Under the pieces are notes generated by a model, which worked only from the letters and a program-made list of their open reading frames with translations, had not been told where the DNA came from and ran no database searches. Position numbers and translations under genes: made by a program. Of a DNA stretch of 64,000 nucleotides, positions 44,357 to 53,597 are shown piece after piece. Origin of the DNA: an uncultured Gammaproteobacteria bacterium (GTDB taxonomy: Bacteria; Pseudomonadota; Gammaproteobacteria; Arenicellales; Poriferihabitantaceae); the NCBI GenBank assembly GCA_947259885.1, contig CAMYNW010000011.1, forward strand, positions 47,696 to 111,695. Reading direction: 5' to 3'. Positions within the stretch are counted from its first letter, which is position 1, and each line of letters opens with the position of its first letter.

Positions 44357-44378
44357 GCTGTCGAGTAGAGCCTTTTTT
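44355..44378 (+). terminator. rho-independent terminator after the small ORF
   Basis: AGGCT-(9 bases)-AGCCT followed by TTTTTT, overlapping the stop of the 72-residue ORF. Short stem but a good T-run. It separates this ORF from putA. Confidence 0.55.
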
Positions 44379-44549
44379 CTATTTTTATCGATGTTTTGCC
44401 TATGGCCGCGAAAGCTAGAAGAATAAAATTAAAGGTAATAAATACTAATAACGCTTAAAATTATAGTACATTCCTCAGCGGACGATTTGTTAGCATCAAG
44501 CTATTAAAAAAGCTTTCGGTTTAACCGGAAATATCAACTGGCTTTCATT

Positions 44550-47500
44550 ATGTTGGACAACAGTTTTCGCGGCAAAATAAGAAATGCATACCTTGAGAAT
44601 GAGGCGCATGCATTAAAGCACCTGCGCGTACTAATTCAACTATCTCCAGAACAGCGGCAAGAGATTAGCGAACGTGCCGCTGATTTCGTTACTCGTGTGC
44701 GTGCCCATAGTGACCCCGGGATTATGCAGTCGTTTTTAGCCGAGTACGGATTGTCTACAAAAGAAGGGGTTGCATTGATGTGTTTAGCCGAAGCATTGCT
44801 TCGGGTGCCAGATGCTGAAACTATCGATGATCTGATCCAGGATAAGATCGTACCCCATAACTGGGCATCACATGTTGGAGATTCAGGCTCCATTCTGGTG
44901 AACGCCTCAACATGGGCATTGATGTTGACTGGACGGGTACTCGACCATGAGCCTGAAGGCGTGGTCGGTGTGCTTCAAAGCATGCTCAGGCGTATGGGAG
45001 AACCCGTCATACGAATCGCCGTGGAACGCGCAATGCGAGAAATGGGCGAGCAGTTTGTACTGGGTCAGGATATCGCCGAGGCGACCGAAAACGGCAATGC
45101 CATGGTTTCTCGTGGCTATACCTATTCCTACGATATGTTAGGTGAAGCAGCGCGCACTGAGCTGGATGCTAAGCGTTATCACGCCTCTTACATTGCGGCA
45201 ATTGAGTTTATCGCCGGCCGGGCGCATTCAGATAACCTGCGCGATAACCCTGGTATTTCAGTCAAGCTTTCTGCTTTACATCCACGCTACGAAGCGACTC
45301 AATGCGCGACAATGGTGCCGGAAATGTGCGCCAGGTTACTGAGTCTCGCCCAGGCAGCCAAAGAGGCCCGCGTTGGATTGAATGTAGATGCCGAAGAAGC
45401 CGATCGACTCGATCTGTCACTGGACATTGTGGAGCAAGTGCTGGGAGATCGTTCTCTAACGGGATGGGACGGCTTTGGTGTGGTGGTTCAGGCATACGGA
45501 CAGCGCGCCGGACACGTAATCGATTGGCTGTATGATCTGGCCCAGAGGTTTGACCGTAGAATTATGGTTAGATTGGTCAAAGGCGCATATTGGGATACCG
45601 AGATTAAACGCGCACAGGTTATGGGACTGCCTGGATTCCCGGTTTTTACCCGCAAGGTTTCCACTGACGTCAGCTATATGGCATGTGCCGGTAAACTTCT
45701 CGGCATGCGGGACCGCATTTACCCTCAATTCGCCACCCACAATGCCCATACCATTGCCTCGGTTTTACAATTTGCCGAGGATGATCGCTCTGGTTTCGAG
45801 TTTCAAAGGCTGCACGGAATGGGCGATACGTTGCACGACATCGTGCTTCAAACTGAGCGCACGCGGTGTCGAATTTATGCGCCAGTAGGCACACACGAAG
45901 ATTTACTCGCTTACCTGGTCCGTCGTTTGCTTGAGAACGGAGCGAACTCAAGTTTTGTAAACCAGATCGTGGATGAGGCGATTACCCCTGAAAAGATTGC
46001 CACGGACCCTGTGGCTGAACTCGACAAACTTGAAGACCCGGTTAATCCACGGATTAACAGCCCCGCCGCGTTGTATGGATCAGAGCGGCGTAACTCTAGA
46101 GGCTGGGATATCAATGATCCGATAATGCAGGCTGAACTGGTGACGTTGCGCGCAGAGTTTCTTGCGCCCTATGCATGGAATTGGGGCCACGGTGTTGAGA
46201 ATGAAGCAATCTTTAATCCATCCGTTCCTGAAGACCAAGTGGGTACGACTCCTACAGTCAGACCGGAAGAAATTAGTGGTTGTATAAATGTCGCAGTAAA
46301 GGCCCGGAAAGAATGGGCGGAAGAAGAAGTACGACAGCGCTCTGATTTACTTTTTCGCGCAGCGAAACTTTATGAACATCATTCGGGTGAGCTATTTGCG
46401 CTGCTCGCCAGAGAGGCCGGTAAAACACTGATTGATGCCATCGCAGAGTTGCGGGAGGCGGTAGATTTCTTGCGTTATTACGCGGCTAATGCGGGGGAGG
46501 TGGAAACGAACACCCAAGCCCGCGGCACGATTGTCTGTATTTCGCCGTGGAATTTTCCACTGGCAATTTTTACTGGACAGATCGCTGCCGCCCTAGTCAC
46601 GGGTAACGCTGTACTCGCGAAGCCCGCCGAGCAAACCCCTCTGATTGCGGCGAGGGCGGTTGATCTGATGCATCAGGCGGGTATTCCAAAGCAAATACTG
46701 CAGCTATTGCCTGGCGAAGGGGAAACGGTAGGGGCTGCTCTCACAGCGCATCCAGATATTGCAGGGGTTTGTTTTACCGGCTCTACCGAAGTTGCTAAAT
46801 CAATTGATCGGCAACTTGCAGAAACAGCCTCTCCAGAGGCAATGTTGATCGCCGAAACCGGGGGACTCAATGCAATGATCGTAGATTCCACAGCATTGCT
46901 GGAACAGTCTGTGGAAGACATTATAGAGGGCGCCTTTCGCAGTGCTGGGCAGCGATGTTCGGCCTTACGAATTCTCTATGTGCAGAAGGAGATTCGAGAA
47001 AAGTTGCTGAGCATGTTGCAAGGTGCCATGGATGCACTGGTGGTTGGCAACCCGCTCGAGATATCCACCGATGTAGGCCCGATAATTGACCATGAGTCGA
47101 AGCAAAAAATACAGTCTTACTGTCAAGCAAGAGCGGATCAGGGTTCCCTGATTTATCAAACCAGTGCCCCGTCTACAGGACATTTTATTGCCCCGACTTT
47201 AATCGGAGTGGAGTCGATCGAAGATATGCAGGAAGAAATATTTGGCCCGGTACTGCATGTGGCAAGTTTTGACGCGGCGCAGATTTATAAAGTAGTGGCG
47301 GATATCAATAATTCAGGCTATGGCCTGACATTCGGTCTTCATACACGAATCGATCGTCGTGTTCAGGAAATAATAAACGCGGCCAGAGTCGGTAATTTAT
47401 ATGTCAACCGAAATCAGATTGGCGCGATAGTTGGGTCTCAACCTTTCGGTGGCGAGGGCATGTCGGGTACTGGGCCCAAGGCCGGAGGCCCGCACTACCT

Positions 47501-48152
47501 AAGGCGGTTCAGACTGCAAAAACCAATAGCTATTGCCAAAAAAATAATTCCGTCTGACCGTCTATCAAAGCAGCAAACACTGGTTGACGTGATTCAATCG
47601 CTTGCCGATGTGCCATCGATACCGTCGACCGAATCCGTATCGTTACTCAGAAACCTTTTGCGAGGCCGAGCTTCAGATGCGATGTCCGCTTGTGCAGGGC
47701 TAGACAGCGGTCCAATCGATTTGCCTGGACCAACTGGTGAGGCGAATCAGTTAAACCTACTTCCTATGGGGGTGGTTTTGTGTCTGTCTGATGATCCGTC
47801 AACGTTGGTTGGTTGGGTCGTTCAAGCGCTGCGAATGGGCAATCGTGTGGTTGCAATGGGTGCAGAGGCTACCAGGAGTCTGAAATCATTACGGGAGGGG
47901 TGTCCGCAGCTGCGTACCATTGATGCAACGATCTCGCCTGAGTGGTTGACTGATCTCGATGTCGATGTTGTCGCTGCCGATCAGACTCAGCCTCTTACCG
48001 CGATTCGCCTTACATTGGCGCAGCGAACGGGACCAATCGTGCGACTAGTCACTGAAACGATTAATCCCGCCGCGTTCGCGGTAGAAAGAGCAATTTGTAT
48101 TGACACGACTGCCGCTGGCGGAAATGCGGCGTTACTCGCTGAAAGTGGTTAA
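44550..48152 (+). CDS. putA: bifunctional proline dehydrogenase / L-glutamate-gamma-semialdehyde dehydrogenase PutA
   Basis: A 1200-residue enzyme oxidising proline to glutamate with substrate channelling. The FAD-dependent PRODH barrel (about 180-480) shows SVKLSALHPRYE, VNVDAEEADRLDLSLDI, MVRLVKGAYWDTEIKRAQ and ATHNAHTI. The aldehyde dehydrogenase part (about 540-1010) has SPWNFPLAIFTGQIAAALV, FTGSTEVAKS, ETGGLNAMI and the catalytic cysteine in SAGQRCSALRIL. A further ~190 residues resemble the C-terminal domain of long PutAs. The N-terminal ribbon-helix-helix DNA-binding domain of E. coli PutA is absent, so it should not repress its own gene. Single gene, no putP adjacent. Confidence 0.96.
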   Translation: MLDNSFRGKIRNAYLENEAHALKHLRVLIQLSPEQRQEISERAADFVTRVRAHSDPGIMQSFLAEYGLSTKEGVALMCLAEALLRVPDAETIDDLIQDKIVPHNWASHVGDSGSILVNASTWALMLTGRVLDHEPEGVVGVLQSMLRRMGEPVIRIAVERAMREMGEQFVLGQDIAEATENGNAMVSRGYTYSYDMLGEAARTELDAKRYHASYIAAIEFIAGRAHSDNLRDNPGISVKLSALHPRYEATQCATMVPEMCARLLSLAQAAKEARVGLNVDAEEADRLDLSLDIVEQVLGDRSLTGWDGFGVVVQAYGQRAGHVIDWLYDLAQRFDRRIMVRLVKGAYWDTEIKRAQVMGLPGFPVFTRKVSTDVSYMACAGKLLGMRDRIYPQFATHNAHTIASVLQFAEDDRSGFEFQRLHGMGDTLHDIVLQTERTRCRIYAPVGTHEDLLAYLVRRLLENGANSSFVNQIVDEAITPEKIATDPVAELDKLEDPVNPRINSPAALYGSERRNSRGWDINDPIMQAELVTLRAEFLAPYAWNWGHGVENEAIFNPSVPEDQVGTTPTVRPEEISGCINVAVKARKEWAEEEVRQRSDLLFRAAKLYEHHSGELFALLAREAGKTLIDAIAELREAVDFLRYYAANAGEVETNTQARGTIVCISPWNFPLAIFTGQIAAALVTGNAVLAKPAEQTPLIAARAVDLMHQAGIPKQILQLLPGEGETVGAALTAHPDIAGVCFTGSTEVAKSIDRQLAETASPEAMLIAETGGLNAMIVDSTALLEQSVEDIIEGAFRSAGQRCSALRILYVQKEIREKLLSMLQGAMDALVVGNPLEISTDVGPIIDHESKQKIQSYCQARADQGSLIYQTSAPSTGHFIAPTLIGVESIEDMQEEIFGPVLHVASFDAAQIYKVVADINNSGYGLTFGLHTRIDRRVQEIINAARVGNLYVNRNQIGAIVGSQPFGGEGMSGTGPKAGGPHYLRRFRLQKPIAIAKKIIPSDRLSKQQTLVDVIQSLADVPSIPSTESVSLLRNLLRGRASDAMSACAGLDSGPIDLPGPTGEANQLNLLPMGVVLCLSDDPSTLVGWVVQALRMGNRVVAMGAEATRSLKSLREGCPQLRTIDATISPEWLTDLDVDVVAADQTQPLTAIRLTLAQRTGPIVRLVTETINPAAFAVERAICIDTTAAGGNAALLAESG

Positions 48153-48257
48153 AACGTATCGAATTTGCCTTATAAACTCGCCCGACAATCAAGTTAATTC
48201 AATGTCGACGATTGCGATACACAGGTATAGCGACTGACCGGAAATCACCGCTCTCGG

Positions 48258-48692
48258 TCACATTATTGCGGCTTGTTGTTCAAGAATATTAATCCAGCCT
48301 CCGTGATGATTGTCTCGACTTTCTTCGTTTAAAAACCGGATATGCTTCAGACTGATCTCTGTAATTGAATCCTCGACGGATTTAAAATCGATAGTGACTT
48401 GGCTGTTCGGAGCCGAAAAGGGCGACTCCCAGGAAAACACAAGTCTAGCAGGTCGATCGATTTCAAGATATTCGCCGGTATGGGGAATAATCTTTTCACC
48501 CACATCCATATCGATCTGAAATCGACCACCTACAGATGGATCCAGTTTCACCGCAGGGCAGGGCATCCCGGATTTTGGAAGCATAAATTTGCACAAGATT
48601 GCCGGATCGAGCCAGGCATCGAATACTTTTTCAATCGGTGCTTCTATTTTCTTGGTAACGATAAGGGATAAATTCTCAATGTGATTCATCAT
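48258..48692 (-). CDS. SRPBCC (AHSA1-type) domain protein
   Basis: A 144-residue START-like protein: IEAPIEKVFDAWLDPAIL at the N-terminus, GGRFQIDMDVGEKIIPHTGEY in the middle and GGWINILEQQAA at the end are typical AHSA1/CalC blocks. The start overlaps the 3' end of the ArsR gene by 17 bp, an arrangement found widely for ArsR-SRPBCC pairs. It probably binds a hydrophobic ligand; role unknown. Confidence 0.88.
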   Translation of the reverse strand: MMNHIENLSLIVTKKIEAPIEKVFDAWLDPAILCKFMLPKSGMPCPAVKLDPSVGGRFQIDMDVGEKIIPHTGEYLEIDRPARLVFSWESPFSAPNSQVTIDFKSVEDSITEISLKHIRFLNEESRDNHHGGWINILEQQAAIM

Positions 48693-49020
48693 TTTTGTCT
48701 CCGTTTAAGGTTTCTTGCAGGGCATCCAGGCGCAGGGCCCAGAAGGATTTCATTTCGCTGACCCAGTGTTCGACCAGATCTATGTCATCAAGGCAGGCTT
48801 CGATCAGATGCACTCTCCCCACCGTCGTTCGATTGACCAAACCGGCTGATTCAAGGACCTTAATATGCTTGGAAACGGCGTTGAGGGACATTTGATAATG
48901 ACCGGCAAGGTCGGTGACCCGGCACGGGCCCTGCTGCACCAGCAGTGTCAAGATTGAGCGTCTGGTTTGGTCGCTGACTGCTTTGAAAATAACTGACAGG
49001 TTTTGTTTACATTCAACCAT
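48676..49020 (-). CDS. ArsR-family winged-helix repressor
   Basis: A 114-residue regulator with a winged helix (about 15-80): SDQTRRSILTLLVQQGPCRV, DLAGHYQMSLNAVSKHIKVL (recognition helix) and AGLVNRTTVGRVHLI. It lacks the CxC metal site of arsenic/zinc sensors, so it is likely of the SdpR-type group paired with SRPBCC proteins. A perfect 24-bp palindrome covers its start codon (49009-49032), indicating autorepression. Confidence 0.9.
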   Translation of the reverse strand: MVECKQNLSVIFKAVSDQTRRSILTLLVQQGPCRVTDLAGHYQMSLNAVSKHIKVLESAGLVNRTTVGRVHLIEACLDDIDLVEHWVSEMKSFWALRLDALQETLNGDKNDESH

Positions 49021-49032
49021 ATGGTTGAATGT
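49009..49032. promoter_or_regulatory. 24-bp perfect palindromic operator over the arsR start codon
   Basis: ACATTCAACCAT followed by its exact complement ATGGTTGAATGT. The centre coincides with the ATG of the ArsR gene, so the first four codons (M-V-E-C) form one arm. Size and symmetry fit an ArsR dimer site; binding would block transcription or initiation. Confidence 0.8.
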
Positions 49033-49185
49033 AGTTTACTGACATCATTTATGCAAATTTTGAAAGCGACAATTGAATCGCTTTGTTATTTGTTATACCT
49101 ATTGATATTATATTTATAAACGATTTTACCTATTATTATTTCTTCTCCATACTCCTCTTATCGTTAAATTAACTGGAGAATTGAA

Positions 49186-49695
49186 GTGAGCAATATTGAT
49201 ATCGGCATTAGTGAAAAAGCGCGACTGGAAATAGCTGAAGGGCTGAAACATCTGTTGGCAGACTCCTATACGCTTTATTTGCAGACTCATAATTTTCACT
49301 GGAACGTAACCGGACCGCAGTTTCGCGAACTGCACTTGATGTTTGAAGAGCATTATATTGACCTTGCAACCGCTGTAGATGAACTTGCAGAGCGCATTAG
49401 GACCTTGGGCGTTCCGGCCCCGGGGACCTATGACGCCTTCGCGAAGTACAGTTCAATTACCGAGATCGAGGGTGTGCCTTCGGCCTCAGAGATGGTGGCA
49501 ATACTGAATTCAGGACATGAGCAGGTTGTGCAAACTGCCAGGAAGGTCCTGGCTGCGGCGCAAGAGTCGGACGATGAATCAACGGCTTCTCTGGTGTCGG
49601 ATAGAATGCGGATACATGAAAAAACTGCCTGGATGCTGCGCGCGATGCAAGAATTCCCAAAGCCTGTTTCAAGTGGCTTAGGTTTCGCAGCTTGA
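49186..49695 (+). CDS. dps: Dps-family ferritin-like DNA-protection protein
   Basis: A 169-residue Dps/starvation-inducible protein that stores iron and quenches Fenton chemistry as a dodecamer. The ferroxidase site lies in [19 protein letters not shown] and [20 protein letters not shown] (about 32-71). The GTG start at 49186 is preceded by GGAG (CTGGAGAATTGAA). Divergent from arsR; a strong terminator follows at 49788. Confidence 0.92.
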   Translation: MSNIDIGISEKARLEIAEGLKHLLADSYTLYLQTHNFHWNVTGPQFRELHLMFEEHYIDLATAVDELAERIRTLGVPAPGTYDAFAKYSSITEIEGVPSASEMVAILNSGHEQVVQTARKVLAAAQESDDESTASLVSDRMRIHEKTAWMLRAMQEFPKPVSSGLGFAA

Positions 49696-49787
49696 TAGGT
49701 GGATATTAATGCTGTTCTGCTAATACTGATACGGTAATACACTTGGATGGTTGCAGAACACAATTAGTTATTCATCAAATGACGTCG

Positions 49788-49817
49788 ACGCCCCTCGTTT
49801 GAGGGGCGTTTTGTTTT
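49788..49817 (+). terminator. rho-independent terminator after dps
   Basis: ACGCCCCTC-GTTT-GAGGGGCGT followed by TTTGTTTTT: 9-bp G+C-rich stem, four-base loop and T-run, 93 bp after the dps stop and 35 bp before the deaminase start. Confidence 0.92.
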
Positions 49818-49851
49818 TAGCGTCTCAGATATTCCATGTTATCTTTCATTT

Positions 49852-50865
49852 ATGAAAACGCTTATCGAAGGTCTGCCCAAAGTTGAACTTCACTGCCATA
49901 TAGAGGGGACATTTGAGCCTGAGTTGATGTTTCAGCTGGCACAGAGAAACCACGTTTCCTTGCCGTACCCAGATGTACATTCTCTCAGGAAGGCCTATGC
50001 TTTTTCTCAACTCCAGGATTTTCTGGATATTTATTACCAAGGAATGAATGTTCTGCAGTCAGAGCAGGATTTTTATGATCTGACGTGGGCGTATCTGCAA
50101 AAGATCCATTCGCAGAATGTTCGTCACACTGAAATCTTTTTTGATCCACAAGGGCATACCAGCAGAGGCGTGCCGTTCGGTGTAGTCGTGGAAGGTATCG
50201 TGCGAGCTCTCGATGACGCTGAAAACCAATATGGAATAACTTCGAAGTTGATAATGTGTTTTCTGCGTCATCTCGATCAGAATGACGCCTTCTCCACACT
50301 TGCGCAGGCACAGCCCTTTCGCCAACGTATTGTGGGTGTCGGACTTGATTCCAGTGAGAGAAATAATCCCCCTCAAAAATTTGAGCAGGTGTATGCAGAG
50401 GCTAGAAATCAAGGATATCTATGCGTAGCACACGCGGGAGAAGAGGGCCCGCCAGAATACATATATGGTGCCTTGGACAGCTTACATGTTGACCGGATTG
50501 ATCACGGCAACAGCTGTCTGCAAGATCCAGCATTGATACAAAGGCTGGTGCAAGAGAGGATTCCGCTTACGGTATGTCCACTATCTAATACCAGATTATG
50601 TGTTGTTGACCGTATGCAAGACCATCCTTTAAAGAAAATGTTGGATGCTGGCTTACAAGTGACTGTGAACTCTGATGATCCGGCGTATTTTGGAGGCTAT
50701 ATGAATGAGAACTTCCATGCTGTCGCCGATGCTTTAGAACTCAATGTGCAACAGCTTAGCACGCTGGCATCAAATGCAATTGAAGCCGCATTTGTTGGCA
50801 GTGATCGTAAGCAGTCGCTTCACAAAGAACTACACGACTATATCTCAGCGCAAAGCAATGACTGA
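49852..50865 (+). CDS. adenine deaminase (adenosine deaminase superfamily, Ade type)
   Basis: Zinc amidohydrolase of 337 residues. Metal ligands are H15/H17 (ELHCHIEG), the histidine of [11 protein letters not shown] (also holding the catalytic glutamate) and the aspartates of [16 protein letters not shown] is also present. The motif [13 protein letters not shown] is characteristic of the bacterial/fungal adenine deaminase branch, as opposed to adenosine deaminase. It would convert adenine to hypoxanthine for salvage. The stop overlaps the DUF2130 start (ATGACTGA). Confidence 0.85.
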   Translation: MKTLIEGLPKVELHCHIEGTFEPELMFQLAQRNHVSLPYPDVHSLRKAYAFSQLQDFLDIYYQGMNVLQSEQDFYDLTWAYLQKIHSQNVRHTEIFFDPQGHTSRGVPFGVVVEGIVRALDDAENQYGITSKLIMCFLRHLDQNDAFSTLAQAQPFRQRIVGVGLDSSERNNPPQKFEQVYAEARNQGYLCVAHAGEEGPPEYIYGALDSLHVDRIDHGNSCLQDPALIQRLVQERIPLTVCPLSNTRLCVVDRMQDHPLKKMLDAGLQVTVNSDDPAYFGGYMNENFHAVADALELNVQQLSTLASNAIEAAFVGSDRKQSLHKELHDYISAQSND

Positions 50866-52114
50866 CAACACAAATCGAATTGAATGCCCAAACTGTGGAT
50901 TTGGAATTGACGTTAATAGTATCCTTTCGCAGCAGGTCGAAAGCAGACTGAAAAAACAGTTTGGCGAGCAGCGCGCGAAGGAAGAGAAACAACTTCAATC
51001 TCAGGTTGACGAACTGAAAAAACAACAGCTGGCGCTTGAACAAACAAAACAACGGCAGCACGATGAAATAGAACATGCAATAGTGGAGGGGTTGCGAGAG
51101 AGAGAAGCTTCACTAGTGGAAAAGTTAAATTCGAAAATTCGATCTGAACAGTCGGAAACTTTGGATGCTCTCAATAAAGAGCTTGGAGAGAAAACTGAAC
51201 AACTAAAGGATCTGCACCGCACCAGAACTGAAATGGAGAAACTCAAACGTGAGAAAGACCAGTTACGTGATGAAATACAGTCTGAATCCGAGCAGCGCCT
51301 GAACAAAGTGTTGGCGGAGGAACGCGAAAAATTCAGCAAATCGCTGGAACAGAAATCCCGCATGGATTTGGCGGAGCGCGATAAGGTGATCTCCGATCTC
51401 AGTCAACAGCTTCGGGACGCGCAACGCAAAGCAGAGCAGGGATCGATGCAACTTCAGGGAGAGGTTCAGGAACTAGCGATTGAAGAATGGTTGAAAAATC
51501 AGTTTCCGTTGGACACCATCGAAGAGATAAAAAAAGGCGCGCGGGGCGCAGACTGTTTGCAGATCGTGCATACGCGTTCACGCCAAAACTGTGGAACGAT
51601 TTACTACGAAAGCAAGCGGTCCAAATCATTTCAGCCAAGCTGGATAGAGAAGTTCAAACAGGATATCAGGGAGAAAGGTGCAGATATCGGAGTGCTCGTG
51701 ACCCAGGTAATGCCGACGGATATGGAACGATTGGGTTTAAAGGAAGGTGTTTGGATATGCACGTTCGAGGAGTTTAGAGGATTATCACTGGCACTTCGAG
51801 ACGCCGCGATACGAATGAGTGATGCTGTCAACGCTCAGGAAAATAAGGGCGATAAGATGGGTATGTTGTATGACTTCCTTACCGGTAACGAGTTTCGAAA
51901 TCAGGTCGAAGCGATAGTGGAGGGATTCACCCAAATGCAAGCGGATCTGGAGTCTGAAAAACGGTCAATGCAATCGATCTGGAAAAAACGCGAGAAGCAA
52001 ATTGAAAAAGTCTTGCTGAATACCAATCACATGTATGGTTCGATTAAGGGCATCGCCGGTAACGCGATCCAATCAGTACCTCTTCTTGATCTTGAATCTG
52101 AAGTGGAAGAGTAA
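50858..52114 (+). CDS. DUF2130 protein with coiled coil and nuclease-like motif
   Basis: A 418-residue protein. It starts with a zinc-ribbon-like CPNCGFGI (about 9-16). A long charged coiled coil occupies about 25-200 ([20 protein letters not shown] and similar). The DUF2130 core (about 205-330) contains GADCLQI...[12 protein letters not shown], which fits the D-x(n)-E-x-K pattern of PD-(D/E)XK nucleases, then [21 protein letters not shown] second helical region ends it. Biological role unknown; DNA processing is inference. ATG 50858 overlaps the deaminase stop; a longer frame to 50744 lies inside that gene. Confidence 0.82.
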   Translation: MTDNTNRIECPNCGFGIDVNSILSQQVESRLKKQFGEQRAKEEKQLQSQVDELKKQQLALEQTKQRQHDEIEHAIVEGLREREASLVEKLNSKIRSEQSETLDALNKELGEKTEQLKDLHRTRTEMEKLKREKDQLRDEIQSESEQRLNKVLAEEREKFSKSLEQKSRMDLAERDKVISDLSQQLRDAQRKAEQGSMQLQGEVQELAIEEWLKNQFPLDTIEEIKKGARGADCLQIVHTRSRQNCGTIYYESKRSKSFQPSWIEKFKQDIREKGADIGVLVTQVMPTDMERLGLKEGVWICTFEEFRGLSLALRDAAIRMSDAVNAQENKGDKMGMLYDFLTGNEFRNQVEAIVEGFTQMQADLESEKRSMQSIWKKREKQIEKVLLNTNHMYGSIKGIAGNAIQSVPLLDLESEVEE

Positions 52115-52334
52115 TTTAGGACGATGAGTATAGGATTTTATTTTTGAAAACTATTTATTCGCTCGACAAGTAAGGAGCATATATTTTGTTTGTAGAGGTT
52201 GAAATCTCATTAAACGTTACGGATAACCAGTTTCAATCTGATCTGATAACGTGGAGGGTATCTAACTATCCCCGATAGAGGTCGTTGGAAAGGAGCAGGT
52301 AAACTACCGCTTAATACTTCTAAGCGGGCATTGG
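52115..52334. other. intergenic with hairpins next to the IS91-like remnant
   Basis: No gene. CCGCTTA-ATACTTC-TAAGCGG lies at 52307-52327 and CTATC-CCC-GATAG near 52265-52278. The first begins only 8 bp beyond the transposase remnant's stop. Hairpins at this position are a feature of the oriIS end of IS91-like elements, so this could be the element's end (inference). Confidence 0.4.
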
Positions 52335-52589
52335 TTACGTTTTTCTCTCCAGGTGTACAAGTGTCTGCTTGATCACCTCAGGGTCTTCGATACTAGCGAT
52401 TACTTTGACAGTGCCCCCGTATTCTTTGCAGACCGCAATATAGATATTGAATACGCGCTTTAGGCGTTGTGCCCAGCACATGGCGGTATACTGTTATACA
52501 GGCGACCGTTCATCGCCTTTTTTCCTGCGGTGAGCGCACTTGCCTCGCTTTGATGGCGTCACCAGAGTCCGGTGTTTACTGTCCGGCGG
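52335..52589 (-). pseudogene. IS91-family transposase C-terminal remnant
   Basis: The conserved IS91-type ending is recognisable on the minus strand: SKHRTLVTPSKRGK (about 52580-52540), then, after an in-frame TAA at 52494, MCWAQRLKRVFNIYI and GGTVKVIASIEDPEVIKQTL. Active members read roughly MTWAQRLKRVFNIDIETC..CGG; here a zinc-type cysteine is tyrosine (EYGG). The in-frame stop and the missing N-terminal two-thirds with its catalytic tyrosines show a dead fragment. It marks the left edge of the G+C-rich island that follows. Confidence 0.8.
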
Positions 52590-52778
52590 ATGGCCGCCCG
52601 GTGTTAACGATAAGCACCTTTCCGATTCCGCCGGTCGACTGATGACCGCTGTCAAATGCGGCACTCCGATAATTTCACGAACCCATATTCGCCGCACCGA
52701 GCAAATAGAGTTACGATTTACTTTATTAAAGCGCAAAGCTGCTTATAATCCGCCAATCTGCAATCGATGGGGAGTGGC

Positions 52779-53597
52779 ATGCCTTTCGAAACTATCGAGT
52801 TATCCCAGCAGGGACCGGTCGCCCTGCTCGCCCTGAACCGCCCCGACAAGCTCAACGCGATCAATGCGACCATGATTGAAGAGATCAACCAGGCGCTGGA
52901 CGAGGTTGAAGGCAACGCTGCGATTCACGCGCTGGTGGTCCACGGCAACGGACGTGCCTTCAGCGCGGGTTTCGACCTGCAGGCAGGCGTCGCCGCCAAT
53001 CGTGAAACCGAGGCCGACTGGCGCCAGGCGATCGACGCCGACCTGGACGTCATCATGCGCTTCTGGCACTGTAGTAAGCCCACGATCGCCGCGGTTCATG
53101 GCTACGTGCTCGCCGGCGGATTCGAAATCGCACTCGCCTGCGATATGACGGTCAGCGATAGCAGCGCCCTGTTTGGCGAACCCGAACTGCGCTTCGGCAG
53201 CAGCATCGTCGCGTTGTTACTCCCCTGGTACGTCAATCCGAAACGCGCCAAGAAGATGCTGCTCAGCGGACAGGATCGCATGACTGCCGACGAAGCGCTG
53301 CAGCACGGCATCGTCAACGAGATCGTGGCTGAAGGTCAGGTTTTAGAGCGCGGCATTGTATGCGCGCGCGAGGTCGCGCTGATGGATCCGGATTCGGTCA
53401 GGATGACCAAGCAGGCGATCAACCAGACCTATGACATCATGGGCCTCGGCAAGGCATTGCGCATGGGGGCTGAAACCTCGATTAAAATCGAAACCCTGGA
53501 AACCGAGCTGCGCGCGCAGTTCAACCAGGTCCTGCGCGACGAAGGCATGAAGGCCGCGCTCGCCTGGCGCGAAGCGCGGCTCGACCAGGATGATTGA
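52779..53597 (+). CDS. enoyl-CoA hydratase/isomerase family protein
   Basis: Crotonase-fold protein of 272 residues. LNRPDKLNAINATMIEE at the start, the oxyanion-hole segments HGNGRAFSAGFDL and HGYVLAGGFEIALACDM, and FGEPELRFG are typical. It probably hydrates or isomerises an enoyl-CoA. ATG 52779 follows GGGGAG. Its stop overlaps the acyl-CoA synthetase start by 8 bp. Codon use is far richer in G/C at third positions than the genes before 52.3 kb, as in the next gene, indicating transfer. Confidence 0.9.
   Translation: MPFETIELSQQGPVALLALNRPDKLNAINATMIEEINQALDEVEGNAAIHALVVHGNGRAFSAGFDLQAGVAANRETEADWRQAIDADLDVIMRFWHCSKPTIAAVHGYVLAGGFEIALACDMTVSDSSALFGEPELRFGSSIVALLLPWYVNPKRAKKMLLSGQDRMTADEALQHGIVNEIVAEGQVLERGIVCAREVALMDPDSVRMTKQAINQTYDIMGLGKALRMGAETSIKIETLETELRAQFNQVLRDEGMKAALAWREARLDQDD

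Noticed and set aside
52540..52836. 98-codon plus-strand frame before the enoyl-CoA hydratase
   Set aside because: Runs opposite the IS91-like remnant and into the hydratase start in another frame.
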